Assembly (NCBI GenBank): GCA_002337545.1
Contig: DDGE01000024.1
Coordinates: 1 to 52,195, forward strand
DNA: 52,195 bases
Origin: Phycisphaerales bacterium UBA1910
GTDB lineage: Bacteria; Planctomycetota; Phycisphaerae; Phycisphaerales; UBA1924
Direction of reading: 5' to 3'
The translations under genes and the position numbers were made by a program. Positions 8,725 through 19,081 of this stretch are shown here, piece by piece (the stretch's first letter is position 1; every line of letters begins with the position of its first letter). Below the pieces are notes generated by a model. It had not been told where the DNA came from and ran no database searches. It saw only the letters and a list, made by a program, of their open reading frames with translations.

Positions 8725-9494
8725 ACAAGCCCAGCGGACAGATCGAACCCAATGAACGCGTGACTTACTCGATCCGTCACGCGGACGAGGACCTGCTTGT
8801 GGTTGAGAAGCCGGCGCGGGTGGTCACGCAGCCGGGCGTGGGGCACCAGCACGATACGCTGCTCAACGGCTTGTTTGCGCACTATGGCGATCGGCTGCAG
8901 CAGTTGGGTGTTGCGCGAGACTTTGGGCTTGTTCATCGTCTCGATCGTGAGACATCCGGGTTGCTGGCCGTTGCGCTCTCGGCGCGGGCGTATGACGGGA
9001 TGCGTGCGTTGTTTGAGACGCGGAAGGTCAGCAAGTACTACTGGGCGATTTGTCACAAAGCGCCCAAGGACCCGCAGGGTGTGATCAAGAAGGCGATCGC
9101 GGAGCAGGTGAAGCGGAAGGATCGGTATACCTCGATCAAATACGCGAAGATCTCGAACTCTGGCAAGCCCGCGGCGACGGCGTACCGGGTGCTGGCGAGC
9201 AATGAGCTTGGTGCGTTGATTGAGGCGAGGCCGGTGACGGGGCGTTTGCATCAGGTTCGTGTGCATCTGGATTTGATCGGGAGTGCTGTTCTGGGTGATC
9301 CGCAGTATGGCCCGAACCTTGTTCGGAAGGCGTCCTCGCGGTTGGCGTTGCATGCGCACCGGTTGGTGTTTGATCATCCGATCACGGGTGAGCCGATGGA
9401 TATCACGACGAAGTTTCCTCGTGATCTCAAGGGCGTGCTGAAGAAGCTGCGCCTGCCGGGTCCTGAGGAAGCGAAAGCTGAACTCGAGGGCTGA
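8721..9494 (+). CDS. RluA-family RNA pseudouridine synthase
   Basis: About 257 residues. It isomerises uridine to pseudouridine in rRNA or tRNA. The motif HRLDRETSG contains the catalytic Asp75, followed by the family segments KYYWAICH and RPVTGRLHQVRVHL. The TTG at 8721 is chosen because AGGAG lies six bases upstream and it forms a TTGA overlap with the stop of the previous gene, which suggests translational coupling. Alternative in-frame starts are the TTG at 8694 and the ATG at 8700. There is no obvious N-terminal S4 domain, so it is closer to the short RluA/RluC-catalytic-only or TruC types. The RNA target cannot be told from sequence. It converges on hemW with no gap. Confidence 0.88.
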   Translation: MNKPSGQIEPNERVTYSIRHADEDLLVVEKPARVVTQPGVGHQHDTLLNGLFAHYGDRLQQLGVARDFGLVHRLDRETSGLLAVALSARAYDGMRALFETRKVSKYYWAICHKAPKDPQGVIKKAIAEQVKRKDRYTSIKYAKISNSGKPAATAYRVLASNELGALIEARPVTGRLHQVRVHLDLIGSAVLGDPQYGPNLVRKASSRLALHAHRLVFDHPITGEPMDITTKFPRDLKGVLKKLRLPGPEEAKAELEG

Positions 9495-10766
9495 TCAGTC
9501 TTCGATCAACGCCCCGATGAACTCGCGAGCGACGCGATCGGCGAAGAGGAAGCCCTCGTCGCTCAGGGTCCAGCGTTCGCTGTTGGCGTTGCGAATCCAG
9601 CCTTGGTCGGCGCACATGATCGCGGCGCGCATGAGTTTCTGTGAGGCGTTGAGCTGGTCTGCGGTTTTCATGACCGAGATCGCGTCTGTGCCCTCGCTCA
9701 GTCGGATGGTTGTCATCAGCAGATCCATGAGTTCTCGTCGTGCGTTGGGCGGTTCATGGTCGCAGATGGGGGCGAAACCCTCGTCGTCCTTGTTGAGGTA
9801 GTCGTCGAGGCGGGGTGTATTCTTCCAGCGGTGCTGCTGGAAGTGTCCCGAGGCACTCGGCCCGATTGCGAGCCAATCCTGCTGTCGCCAGTATGCGAGG
9901 TTGTGCATGCATTGGGCACCGGGCTTTGCGTGGTTGGAGACTTCGTAGCGTTCGAACCCGTTGGATCGGAGTGTCGCGATGGTGTGGTCGTACATCTCGG
10001 CTTCGAGTTCATCGGGTGCCTGGGTAAACTCGCCGCGCACGAGCCGCGCGGTCATGGCGGTTCCGGGCTCGTAGGTGAGTGCGTAGGCGGAGATGTGTTC
10101 GATGGGCATGGAGAGTGCGGTTTGGAGATCGTTGTTGAGGTGCTCGATCGTCTGGCCCGGGATCGCGTAGATGAGATCGAGTGAGCAGCGTTTGATCCCT
10201 GCCTGTTGGAGCGTGTTGATGGCGGAGGAGACTTTTTCTGGATCGTGCCACCGTTCCAGCGTTTTGAGGTGTGCCGCGTTGAATGATTGTGCGCCGAGCG
10301 AAGCACGGTTCACGGAGCCAGATCTGAGGACATGGGCGAGCTCTTGCGTCACGGTCTCGGGGTTGCACTCAACACTGAACTCCCCCTCGTTGGCATCGAT
10401 GAGGGACATATCGAAATGGTCGTGGAGCGCGTCGAGGATTTTTGTCCATAGATCGGGTCTGAGGAGGGAGGGGGTCCCGCCTCCGACGAAGATGGTGCGC
10501 AGGGGCAGTGGGGCGAGCTTTGATTGGGCGATGAGTTCTCGGACCAAACGCGATGCGAACTTCTCCTGACGATCACGCGTATCAACAATGGAGTAGAAGT
10601 CGCAATAGTGGCATTTATGTGTGCAGAATGGGATGTGTATATAGAGCGATCGGGGCGTTTGATCGTTGAAATGGGGTGGTTCCCCAGTGAGCGCGTGTTG
10701 AAATACCGCCCGGGTTGTCCCGATGGAGCGTTGCTTGAGCAGTGAAAAGGCGGTATTGTCCGCCAT
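9495..10766 (-). CDS. hemW: Radical SAM heme chaperone HemW-like (formerly HemN-like)
   Basis: A 423-residue radical SAM protein. The cluster motif is CTHKCHYCDFYS (Cys48, Cys52, Cys55), followed by the SAM-binding GGGTPSLL. The residue after the third cysteine-x position is Phe, not a fourth Cys, which is the HemW pattern and not that of coproporphyrinogen dehydrogenase HemN. HemW binds heme and is implicated in heme delivery to respiratory proteins. The C-terminal part (AYWRQQDWLAIGPSASGHF, then a winged-helix-like end) fits the family. The N-terminus is about 40 residues longer than typical. The start at 10766 overlaps only the unlikely early part of the divergent FHA reading frame. Confidence 0.87.
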   Translation of the reverse strand: MADNTAFSLLKQRSIGTTRAVFQHALTGEPPHFNDQTPRSLYIHIPFCTHKCHYCDFYSIVDTRDRQEKFASRLVRELIAQSKLAPLPLRTIFVGGGTPSLLRPDLWTKILDALHDHFDMSLIDANEGEFSVECNPETVTQELAHVLRSGSVNRASLGAQSFNAAHLKTLERWHDPEKVSSAINTLQQAGIKRCSLDLIYAIPGQTIEHLNNDLQTALSMPIEHISAYALTYEPGTAMTARLVRGEFTQAPDELEAEMYDHTIATLRSNGFERYEVSNHAKPGAQCMHNLAYWRQQDWLAIGPSASGHFQQHRWKNTPRLDDYLNKDDEGFAPICDHEPPNARRELMDLLMTTIRLSEGTDAISVMKTADQLNASQKLMRAAIMCADQGWIRNANSERWTLSDEGFLFADRVAREFIGALIED

Positions 10767-10824
10767 AGGGCCTTGCCTCCGTGTCGATTCGTCGCGGGGT
10801 GACGCCGGGAAGGATAGGAACGCT

Positions 10825-11319
10825 TTGGAAGTCGTCTTGATTCGTGTGACGGAAAGTGGTCAGCAGCAGCCCGTGCCTCTGACTCGAGAGAAGACCATCA
10901 TCGGACGCATGGACGATTGCCATCTCCGTATCCCTATCGCGGGTGTTTCTCGAAAGCACTGCGAGATCGTAGTTGAGGACGGGTCGGTGACGATCAATGA
11001 CCTTGGGTCGAGCAATGGGACATATGTCAATCAGGATCGTATCGAATCGATCCCGGTCTCGGCGGGTGATCTTTTGTCCGTTGGTGGGCTGGTCTTTGTT
11101 GTTTCGGTGAACGGTGAGCCTGAGGACATCGATGCGGGGATCATGTATGAGGATGGTCTGCCCGATGTTGCGGATGCCTCGGCTGCCCCCTCTCCGGTCG
11201 CTTCCGCGCCTGAGCCGGCCCCGAAGGCGGTTCCCGCTTCGATCCTGAACGACGATTCCAGCATGATGGACTTCGAGTTCGACTTTGATGATGATGAGGA
11301 AGATCAGCCGCCGCTGTGA
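10825..11319 (+). CDS. FHA domain protein with acidic tail
   Basis: About 164 residues from the TTG at 10825, preceded by AAGGATAGGAA. An in-frame upstream start at 10723 would overlap hemW. Residues 1-95 are a forkhead-associated domain, which binds phosphothreonine peptides. The conserved IIGR, SRKHCEI and NDLGSSNGTYVN motifs are all present. The second half is a low-complexity linker rich in Ala and Pro, then a strongly acidic C-terminus (DFEFDFDDDEEDQPPL). It presumably acts as a cytoplasmic adaptor in Ser/Thr kinase signalling; no kinase or phosphatase gene is adjacent, so its partner is unknown. Confidence 0.85.
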   Translation: MEVVLIRVTESGQQQPVPLTREKTIIGRMDDCHLRIPIAGVSRKHCEIVVEDGSVTINDLGSSNGTYVNQDRIESIPVSAGDLLSVGGLVFVVSVNGEPEDIDAGIMYEDGLPDVADASAAPSPVASAPEPAPKAVPASILNDDSSMMDFEFDFDDDEEDQPPL

Positions 11320-11341
11320 TCAGCGGCGTTCTCTGTGGATC

Positions 11342-11518
11342 TCATTCAGGCTTTGCCTGCTCCGTGTCTGTCGGTGCGGGCTTGCTGAGTGGGACTCGGA
11401 TTGTTGTGCCGCATGATTTGCAGCGCACGGTCTTGCCTCTTGCGATCTCAGGGATCGTGAGGACCTTGCGGCAAGTCAGGTTTGGACACATAATTCTGAC
11501 CAACTTCTGGTCCGTCAT
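11342..11518 (-). CDS. Small zinc ribbon protein (58 residues)
   Basis: The reading frame starts MTDQKLVRIMCPNLTC and ends KPAPTDTEQAKPE. Four cysteines in CPNLTC and CKSC pairs form a treble-clef or ribbon zinc site like those at the N-termini of many planctomycetal proteins (the 'MJ0042-like' ribbon). A good ribosome-binding sequence, GGAGGT, lies seven bases before the ATG. The protein consists of little more than the ribbon and a short polar tail. It lies between the FHA gene and purA, on the opposite strand to both. The function is unknown; nucleic-acid or protein binding is the usual guess for this fold. Confidence 0.75.
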   Translation of the reverse strand: MTDQKLVRIMCPNLTCRKVLTIPEIARGKTVRCKSCGTTIRVPLSKPAPTDTEQAKPE

Positions 11519-13083
<1,565 letters not shown>

Positions 13084-13119
13084 GCCGGGTTTGGTTGACC
13101 AATCAAGAGGTGACGGGTT

Positions 13120-13995
13120 TTGACGAGTGAAGCCGTGAGTCGAGGGGAGACGGGTGCGATGCGTTTCGATTCGCCAGAATCGGTGGCGGCGATCACGCGT
13201 ATCAAGTCGCGGTATCCTGACGCTTGCCCTGAGCGGTTGATCGGGGATGTCGATCCGGCGCGGATCCCGCGGCATGTGGCCGTGATCATGGACGGCAACG
13301 GGCGCTGGGCTCAGGAGCGTGGTTTTCCTCGGATCTTTGGTCACCGCAATGGTGCGGCCGCGGTTCGTACGGCGATCGAGACCTGTGCCAAGCTTGGGAT
13401 TGATGTCCTGACGCTTTATTCTTTCAGCAGCGAGAACTGGTCGCGTCCGAGCGAGGAAGTTCAGGCGCTGATGTCGCTTTGTGTAGATTATTGTGATGGG
13501 CAGCGAGAAGCTCTCCGTGATCACAATGTCCGCGTGCGGGTGATTGGACGCCGAGATGGGATGCCGGATGATGTTGTTCGCGCGCTTGAAACGCTCGAGC
13601 AGGAAACGGCTGGCTGTACGGGTCTGACGCTTTGTCTTGCGATTAACTACGGCTCTCGGGATGAGATTGTGGACGCGGTGAGATCGATCGCTGAGCGTGT
13701 CCGCGCTGGTGCGCTTGATCCGGATTCGATCGATGCGGATCTTGTGTCCGATTCGTTGTATACGCGTGAGCTTCCTGATCCTGATATGCTGATTCGTACG
13801 GGTGGGGATCTTCGTGTGAGCAACTATCTGCTGTGGCAGATCAGCTACAGTGAGATTTATGTGACCCGGACATACTGGCCCGAGTTCGATGAGGGCTGTT
13901 GGTGCGAGGCGGTTCGTGAGTTTGCCCGCCGTCAGCGTCGGTTTGGCGGGCTCATTGACGACGAGGCGTCATCGGATGATTCTTCTGAGGTCTAA
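13120..13995 (+). CDS. uppS: Isoprenyl transferase (undecaprenyl diphosphate synthase)
   Basis: A cis-prenyltransferase of up to 291 residues that makes the C55 lipid carrier for peptidoglycan. The motif AVIMDGNGRWA contains the catalytic Asp58, followed by GHRNGAAAVR (diphosphate site), LYSFSSENWSRP and the C-terminal RTGGDLRVSNYLLWQISYSE. The TTG at 13120 is preceded by AAGAGGTG at good spacing; the GTG at 13135 or ATG at 13159 are possible. The first 40 residues precede the conserved core and make the protein longer than the usual 250. cdsA follows after 9 bases, the classic uppS-cdsA pair of envelope lipid synthesis. Confidence 0.95.
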   Translation: MTSEAVSRGETGAMRFDSPESVAAITRIKSRYPDACPERLIGDVDPARIPRHVAVIMDGNGRWAQERGFPRIFGHRNGAAAVRTAIETCAKLGIDVLTLYSFSSENWSRPSEEVQALMSLCVDYCDGQREALRDHNVRVRVIGRRDGMPDDVVRALETLEQETAGCTGLTLCLAINYGSRDEIVDAVRSIAERVRAGALDPDSIDADLVSDSLYTRELPDPDMLIRTGGDLRVSNYLLWQISYSEIYVTRTYWPEFDEGCWCEAVREFARRQRRFGGLIDDEASSDDSSEV

Positions 13996-14004
13996 CCCTA
14001 TCGA

Positions 14005-14922
14005 GTGCCCGTGCTGAAACATCGACTCACATTCGGTCCGATCTTCATCCTGCTTGTCGCGTTGCTCGCGTGGCTTGATGAATGGCTCGATGCCCAGCCC
14101 GCGCCCGCGTTTTTGGGTCGTGAGACTTTCCCTCCGGGAGTTGGTGTGTTCGTGGTGGTGGGGGTGCTTGGCGGTATGGGGGCGCGTGAAGTCGCGCGGA
14201 TCCTTCGAGCCAAGGGGATTGAGATCGGAACCGGGGTTGCGGTGACGGTTCAGCTGCTGGGTCTTCTGGCGGTGGCGTTGACACCATCGGACTCGAACGC
14301 CACGATCGGGCTTGCGGCGGGGATGAGCAGCTCGATTCTCGCGTATGTCATCGGTGTGCTTTACGCGGTGCGTGATCGTGATGTGCAGGGTGCGATCGGG
14401 ATCGGGTCTGGCGTGCTGATGATCCATGTGTATATGGGTTTGATGTTCGGGTTTCTTGTGCTGATCCGTCGGGAGCACTCGATCTGGTTGCTTGTCTGGG
14501 TGCTGGCGAGTGTGAAGTCGTGCGATATCGGCGCTTACTTTACTGGCACGACGATCGGGAAGCACAAGATGATCCCTTGGCTGAGTCCTGGTAAAACCTG
14601 GGAAGGACTCGTTGGCGGTCTGCTGACATCGGGTGGGATCGCTGTGCTGGGGAGTTGGTTGTTAGCGAGGAACGGTATCGGCGCTCCAACACTCGGTGTT
14701 TCTGCGGTGATGGGTGTGCTCATGGGTGGGGTCGGTCAGCTTGGTGATCTTGCTGCGAGCCTGCTCAAGCGTGACGCGGGGGTTAAGGACTCGGGGACGA
14801 GTCTGCCTGGGTTTGGGGGGGCGATGGATGTCATCGATTCTCCGATATTGGTGGCGCCCCTTGCGTATTGGGGTCTTGAGATCGCATACATTCTGGGGTT
14901 CTGGTCCACGACCAGCATCTGA
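14005..14922 (+). CDS. cdsA: Phosphatidate cytidylyltransferase
   Basis: A 305-residue integral membrane enzyme that makes CDP-diacylglycerol from phosphatidate and CTP. It has about eight hydrophobic segments, starting at residues 8-27. The central LSPGKTWEGLVGG and the C-terminal signature SLLKRDAGVKDSG followed by PGFGGAMDVIDS identify the family. In that signature the common PGHGG-x-x-DRxDS reads PGFGG-x-x-DVIDS, so the His and Arg are replaced. It starts with the GTG at 14005, nine bases after uppS, and is probably co-transcribed with it. Confidence 0.92.
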   Translation: MPVLKHRLTFGPIFILLVALLAWLDEWLDAQPAPAFLGRETFPPGVGVFVVVGVLGGMGAREVARILRAKGIEIGTGVAVTVQLLGLLAVALTPSDSNATIGLAAGMSSSILAYVIGVLYAVRDRDVQGAIGIGSGVLMIHVYMGLMFGFLVLIRREHSIWLLVWVLASVKSCDIGAYFTGTTIGKHKMIPWLSPGKTWEGLVGGLLTSGGIAVLGSWLLARNGIGAPTLGVSAVMGVLMGGVGQLGDLAASLLKRDAGVKDSGTSLPGFGGAMDVIDSPILVAPLAYWGLEIAYILGFWSTTSI

Positions 14923-14969
14923 GTGGCTACACTCTTTGTATGAGCGAATCGACAGTTCAGGAGGACTGC

Positions 14970-15725
14970 ATGTCCGTCACCCATCAGTTGCTCGGCGTGT
15001 TCCGTGTTGATAAAGAAATAAGCGGGCTTCAGAGCCGGCTCACCTCAGCGGAACGGTTCCTGAAAGAACAGACCCGGAAGCTCGCAGAGATCGGCGCTCA
15101 GGCTGAATCCCTGAACGCTCAGATCCGCCAGCTCAAAGCATCCGCGGCGAACGCGGAGGGCGAGAGTGAGCGGATCAAGACGCACATCGACGAGCTCCGT
15201 GAGAAGATGAACAACTCAACTTCGAACAAGGAATACAAGGCGCTGCTCAGCGAGGTCAACAACCTCAAAGAGCAGCGTTCGGTCTTTGATGAGCAAGCGC
15301 TTGAGCAGATGGAAAAGATCGAAGAGCTCAACACGCAGCTCGGTGAGCTTGAGTCCGCGAAGAGCGAACGCGAGAAGATGCGAGGGGTTGCTGAGAGTGA
15401 CCGTCAGCAGCGTGCCGATGAGATCGCGGGCAAGCTGGCGGAGCTTCGTGAGAAGCGTGAGCGGCTCGTTGCGGATGTTCCCAAGCATGCACTGAATGTG
15501 TATGAGGAGTTGCTCGAATCGCGTGGTGAGGATGCGATGGCCCCGCTGGAGATCATTGATCGGAAGCGGCACGAGTATGTGTGCTCGTCCTCGATGATGT
15601 CCGTGCCGGTTGAGGTCGCGGCTTCGCTGATCCAGGGCAAGCTCACGATATCACCGAATGACGGGTGCATTCTCTACCTCACCGAAGAGGATGAAGAAAC
15701 GCTTTCCGACGCCTTCAAGAAATAA
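14970..15725 (+). CDS. Coiled-coil protein with remnant C-terminal zinc ribbon (CT398/HP0958-like)
   Basis: About 251 residues. The ATG at 14970 is preceded by AGGAGG at five bases; an in-frame ATG at 14940 is less well placed. Residues 5-170 are a long antiparallel coiled coil rich in Glu, Lys, Gln and Leu, interrupted by NNSTSNKEYKALLSEVNNLK, the family hallmark. Members are thought to be scaffold or chaperone-like proteins; HP0958 affects flagellar RpoN and mRNA. The C-terminal ribbon normally has two CxxC pairs. Here only single cysteines remain (YVCSSS and DGCILYL), so zinc binding is doubtful. A terminator-like hairpin follows at 15754. Confidence 0.8.
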   Translation: MSVTHQLLGVFRVDKEISGLQSRLTSAERFLKEQTRKLAEIGAQAESLNAQIRQLKASAANAEGESERIKTHIDELREKMNNSTSNKEYKALLSEVNNLKEQRSVFDEQALEQMEKIEELNTQLGELESAKSEREKMRGVAESDRQQRADEIAGKLAELREKRERLVADVPKHALNVYEELLESRGEDAMAPLEIIDRKRHEYVCSSSMMSVPVEVAASLIQGKLTISPNDGCILYLTEEDEETLSDAFKK

Positions 15726-15746
15726 ACGGATCGACGAGAGATTGAT

Positions 15747-16826
15747 CTAGAACAAGCCGGAGACCGGATCGGTCGTCGGCTTTTCTTCTGCGCCTGGCGC
15801 AAGCGGTGGGAGTCCGAGCTGATCGCAGGCGCGCTGGGTGATCATGCGTCCGCGCCGGGTGCGAGCGAGGAAGCCGAGCTGAAGCAGGTACGGCTCGACC
15901 ACATCTTCGAGTGTGCCGGCGTCCTCATTGAGGGTTGCTGCGACCGCTTCGAGCCCGACGGGGCCGCCGTCGTAGACACTTCGGATTGTTTTGAGATAGC
16001 TGCGGTCGAGTTCGTCGAGCCCCAGGGCATCGACGCCTTCGAGTGCGAGCGCGTCGTCGACGATCTGTGTTGAGATTTCGCCGTTCGCTCGTACGACTGC
16101 GAAGTCTCGGACTCGCCGGAGGAGTCTGTTCGCGATGCGAGGGGTGCCTCGTGATCGAGATGCGATTCGCCCGAGCGAGTCAGAGTCGCATGTGCCCATG
16201 GAGAGCAACGACGCGGATCGCGTGAGGATATGGACGAGGTCGTGGTGCTCGTAGAAACGCAGGTGGTGTGTGATGCCGAAGCGTGAACGCATGGGCGACG
16301 AAAGAAGGCCTGCTCGCGTTGTTGCACCGATGAGGGTGAACGGGGCACACATGATCTGGACCGTTCGTGCGTTGAGTCCCGTATCGACTGGTACATCGAT
16401 TTTGAAGTCTTCCATCGCGGGGTAGACGAACTCTTCGACGGCGATGGGGAGGCGATGGATCTCATCGATGAAGAGTACATCGCCTGGCTGGAGGCGGGTG
16501 AGCACGGCGACGAGATCGGTGCCGCGTGCGAGCGCTGGGCCTGAGGTGATATGTACCTTCGTGCCCAGTTCTGCCCCGATCACATGCGCGAGCGTTGTTT
16601 TTCCGAGCCCGGGTGGTCCGTGGAGGAGGACATGCTCGAGGTGTTCGCGTGACTCGGTATCGTCCTTCTGGGCTTGGCGAGATTTGACCGCTTTGATGGC
16701 GATGAGCAGGCGTTCGATGAGTTCGGGTTGGCCGATGTACTCGTCGATCGATTGGGGCCTGAGCGCCCAGTTCTTGTGCTCTTCCGCGGGTGAGGCGGTG
16801 GGTGCGATGATGCGTTCGGTCGCCAT
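15747..16826 (-). CDS. ruvB: Holliday junction branch migration helicase RuvB
   Basis: A 359-residue AAA+ ATPase that drives branch migration of Holliday junctions together with RuvA. Walker A is GPPGLGKTT (residues 70-78) and Walker B LFIDEIHRL (Asp121-Glu122). The sensor and arginine-finger segment GATTRAGLLSSPMRSRFG and the C-terminal winged helix (YLLQLGFLARTRRGRMIT) complete the family architecture. The N-terminus contains the family's RPQSIDEYIGQPEL. ruvA and ruvC are not adjacent. It is convergent with the coiled-coil gene, 21 bases apart. Confidence 0.97.
   Translation of the reverse strand: MATERIIAPTASPAEEHKNWALRPQSIDEYIGQPELIERLLIAIKAVKSRQAQKDDTESREHLEHVLLHGPPGLGKTTLAHVIGAELGTKVHITSGPALARGTDLVAVLTRLQPGDVLFIDEIHRLPIAVEEFVYPAMEDFKIDVPVDTGLNARTVQIMCAPFTLIGATTRAGLLSSPMRSRFGITHHLRFYEHHDLVHILTRSASLLSMGTCDSDSLGRIASRSRGTPRIANRLLRRVRDFAVVRANGEISTQIVDDALALEGVDALGLDELDRSYLKTIRSVYDGGPVGLEAVAATLNEDAGTLEDVVEPYLLQLGFLARTRRGRMITQRACDQLGLPPLAPGAEEKPTTDPVSGLF
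15754..15784 (+). terminator. Rho-independent terminator inside the ruvB 3' end
   Basis: AAGCCG (15754-15759) pairs with CGGCTT (15777-15782) and GACC (15762-15765) with GGTC (15771-15774), followed by TTTT. It would end plus-strand transcripts of the coiled-coil gene while lying in the last codons of the convergent ruvB. Confidence 0.6.
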
Positions 16827-16895
16827 GTGATGAGTCTATCGGGTCTTGGTCGGGTCTGCCGTGAAAACGACCTGTTCTTGGGTGTTTCCGCGCAC

Positions 16896-16921
16896 GAAAA
16901 AGGGAGGCGTGTGCCTCCCTT
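16896..16921 (-). terminator. Rho-independent terminator downstream of the M28 peptidase
   Basis: A perfect nine-base stem, AAGGGAGGC (16900-16908) with GCCTCCCTT (16913-16921) and a GTGT loop. On the minus strand it is followed by a T run (A run at 16897-16901). It lies 23 bases after the peptidase stop codon. Confidence 0.85.
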
Positions 16922-16943
16922 CGGTGTTGGTGTCTGGGTAGGG

Positions 16944-18950
16944 TTACTCGGCTGCTGCCGTGGTATCGGATTCTTCGTCGTTCTCGAAGAGTTCGCCTTC
17001 ACGCGGGAGCAGATCGGGAGCGTTTGCGAGGTTGTAGGCGACGATGGCCGCGTTTGTCGCGGATTGCATCAGGTATTCCTCGATGGCGAGATCGAGTCGG
17101 TCGTTCTGGGTGTGCCAGCCGTACTGGTAATCGGCACGCCCGACCTCATCCCAGAAGAAGCCCGGGACGCCTGCGCGGTTGAACGCTGCGTGGTCGGACC
17201 CGCCGTGCGTGTCGATTTTGTCTCCCGTCGGTCGGATGTTGACATTGAGGTGCTCGCCGTCGGTTTCGGAGTAGAAGACTCCGTTGATTGGAGCGGTTGC
17301 GGCTGCGAGGTATTCGACCATGAAATCTGCGGCGGGGATGCCGCCTTCGTAGTTCGTTCCACCGTCGTCGACGAACGCTGCGGAGATGTTCGCGAGTTCT
17401 TCTTCCGAGAGTGATTCGATGTAGGCCTTGGACCCGAGGAGCCCTTGTTCTTCACCTCCCCAGAGTGCGAAGCGGATGGTGCGCTTTGGCTGGGCGCCGA
17501 CAGCGCCGAGGATGCGTGCGGCCTCGATTGTGACCGCTGTCCCGGTGCCGTTATCCACGGTGCCCTGCGACCCTGGGCCGTTCCATGAGTCCATGTGTGC
17601 CGAGATGATGACGACTTCTTCGGGCTTTTCTGTGCCGGGGATTTCAGCGATGACATTGTAAACGGGGAATGGGCCGGCGCTGAGGTTGTTCTGGAGGTCG
17701 AACTCGACGATGAGGTCGACGCCTTCCATTGTGCGTGTCGCGAGGAAGTCGTAGTCGCTCTGGCGTACATTGACCTCGACATCTTCGGGGTAGTCTTCGA
17801 GTTTGCGCTCGCGCCACTTGTTTGATGAGGTTGTCCAGACGCGTTCGTCCTTGGAACTCGAGATGAATCCGAGCGGGTTCTCCGCGAGGACATGGGCCAT
17901 CACCGCCTGCATGGTGTCGTCTTCGGTTTGCTCTTCCTGTGCTGCGGCTGCGGTTGCGCGTGCGAACTCGAGGGCAAACTCGTTGCCTGAGGCGGCGCGG
18001 GAGACGCCTGTTGCGTTGTCGCCGTCGATGTTGAGCTCGATGTTCGAGGTGCCCATGTCGTGCTTCCACTGGAAGGTGACGGTGTTGCCGTTCTTCTCTA
18101 TGTTTGAGATGGGGCCCTCGGAGAAGTTCTGGATGGACATCGATCCGGTGGGTTCGTCGCCGTCCATATTGAGTGTGAGTGTTGCGGGGACCTGGGATCC
18201 GTGGTAGTCGAATGACCCTTCCCATGCGTACGGATCGACCTCCGCGTTTTCCGCTGGCGTTGGGTTCATGATCTCATCGAGATTGCTGCGGATGTCGTGG
18301 CGTTGATCCATGCGTTCACGCATCAGGAAGCCTGTGGAGCGAACACCGCCTCGGCCGCCGTAGTTGGGCTGTATGAGTACCCATGCGTCTGCGTAGTCGC
18401 CCTTGTTCTGTTCGTATTCATCGAGCGTGGAGGGGAGGAACATGGTTGGCCCTTGTTCCGTGCCGTCTGTGCCCGGTGCCCATGCCAGGGTCGTGAACTC
18501 CATGGACCGAACCTCGCGGGGCTCTGCATTTCGGCGTCGGCTGGTCTTCATGAGCACGCGTCCGGAGGACGGGCCTCGATCAAAGCGGGTTTCGACCTCG
18601 CCCCATTTGTGAAGATGGGCGTTTGAGAGCCCGTAGGTTTCGAAGAGGTCGCGTGCCCAGCGCTGGGATTGTTCGAGCGATGTGGAGCCGGTGAGTCGTG
18701 GGCCGAAGGTTTCGCACATCTCGGTGAGGGTGGCCATGACCTGAGAGTTGTTCTTGCCCTCGCTGATGATCGCTTCGATTGTTTCCGGGTCACCCATCTC
18801 GATCTGTGGGATGGGGGCCTGCTCGCCGTCGATGATGGCGTAGCCCTGGGGTTCTTCTTCGGTCACGCGGGTCTGGCTTGAGGTGCAGGCACCGAGAGAC
18901 ATGCAGGTGCCGGCGAGCGACAAGACAAGATAGCGATTGAGCTTGGACAT
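16944..18950 (-). CDS. M28-family zinc peptidase, lipoprotein
   Basis: About 668 residues from the ATG at 18950, which has GAGGAG eight bases upstream. The N-terminus MSKLNRYLVLSL followed by LGAC is a lipoprotein signal with lipidated Cys22. Residues 60-200 are a pre-domain; the middle carries an inserted beta-rich stretch (LTLNMDGDEPTGSMSIQNF). The catalytic M28 domain is C-terminal, with zinc-site motifs HMDSW, DNGTGTA, GGEEQGLLGSKAY, VDDGGTNY and GGSDHAAF. Family members are aminopeptidases or carboxypeptidases acting outside the cytoplasm. It lies 131 bases downstream of the secreted unknown gene and may be in one operon with it. Confidence 0.9.
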   Translation of the reverse strand: MSKLNRYLVLSLAGTCMSLGACTSSQTRVTEEEPQGYAIIDGEQAPIPQIEMGDPETIEAIISEGKNNSQVMATLTEMCETFGPRLTGSTSLEQSQRWARDLFETYGLSNAHLHKWGEVETRFDRGPSSGRVLMKTSRRRNAEPREVRSMEFTTLAWAPGTDGTEQGPTMFLPSTLDEYEQNKGDYADAWVLIQPNYGGRGGVRSTGFLMRERMDQRHDIRSNLDEIMNPTPAENAEVDPYAWEGSFDYHGSQVPATLTLNMDGDEPTGSMSIQNFSEGPISNIEKNGNTVTFQWKHDMGTSNIELNIDGDNATGVSRAASGNEFALEFARATAAAAQEEQTEDDTMQAVMAHVLAENPLGFISSSKDERVWTTSSNKWRERKLEDYPEDVEVNVRQSDYDFLATRTMEGVDLIVEFDLQNNLSAGPFPVYNVIAEIPGTEKPEEVVIISAHMDSWNGPGSQGTVDNGTGTAVTIEAARILGAVGAQPKRTIRFALWGGEEQGLLGSKAYIESLSEEELANISAAFVDDGGTNYEGGIPAADFMVEYLAAATAPINGVFYSETDGEHLNVNIRPTGDKIDTHGGSDHAAFNRAGVPGFFWDEVGRADYQYGWHTQNDRLDLAIEEYLMQSATNAAIVAYNLANAPDLLPREGELFENDEESDTTAAAE

Positions 18951-19081
18951 CGTTGAAACTCCTCGGAGGATAAAGATTGCGCAATGGGCGAGTGCCCGTT
19001 TGAGCATATACCAACACGAGGGGATGTCGTTGCTGCCTGAGCTTGGTTTTCTGCAAGAGAATGGGGAATCGTTCTCGGAGC

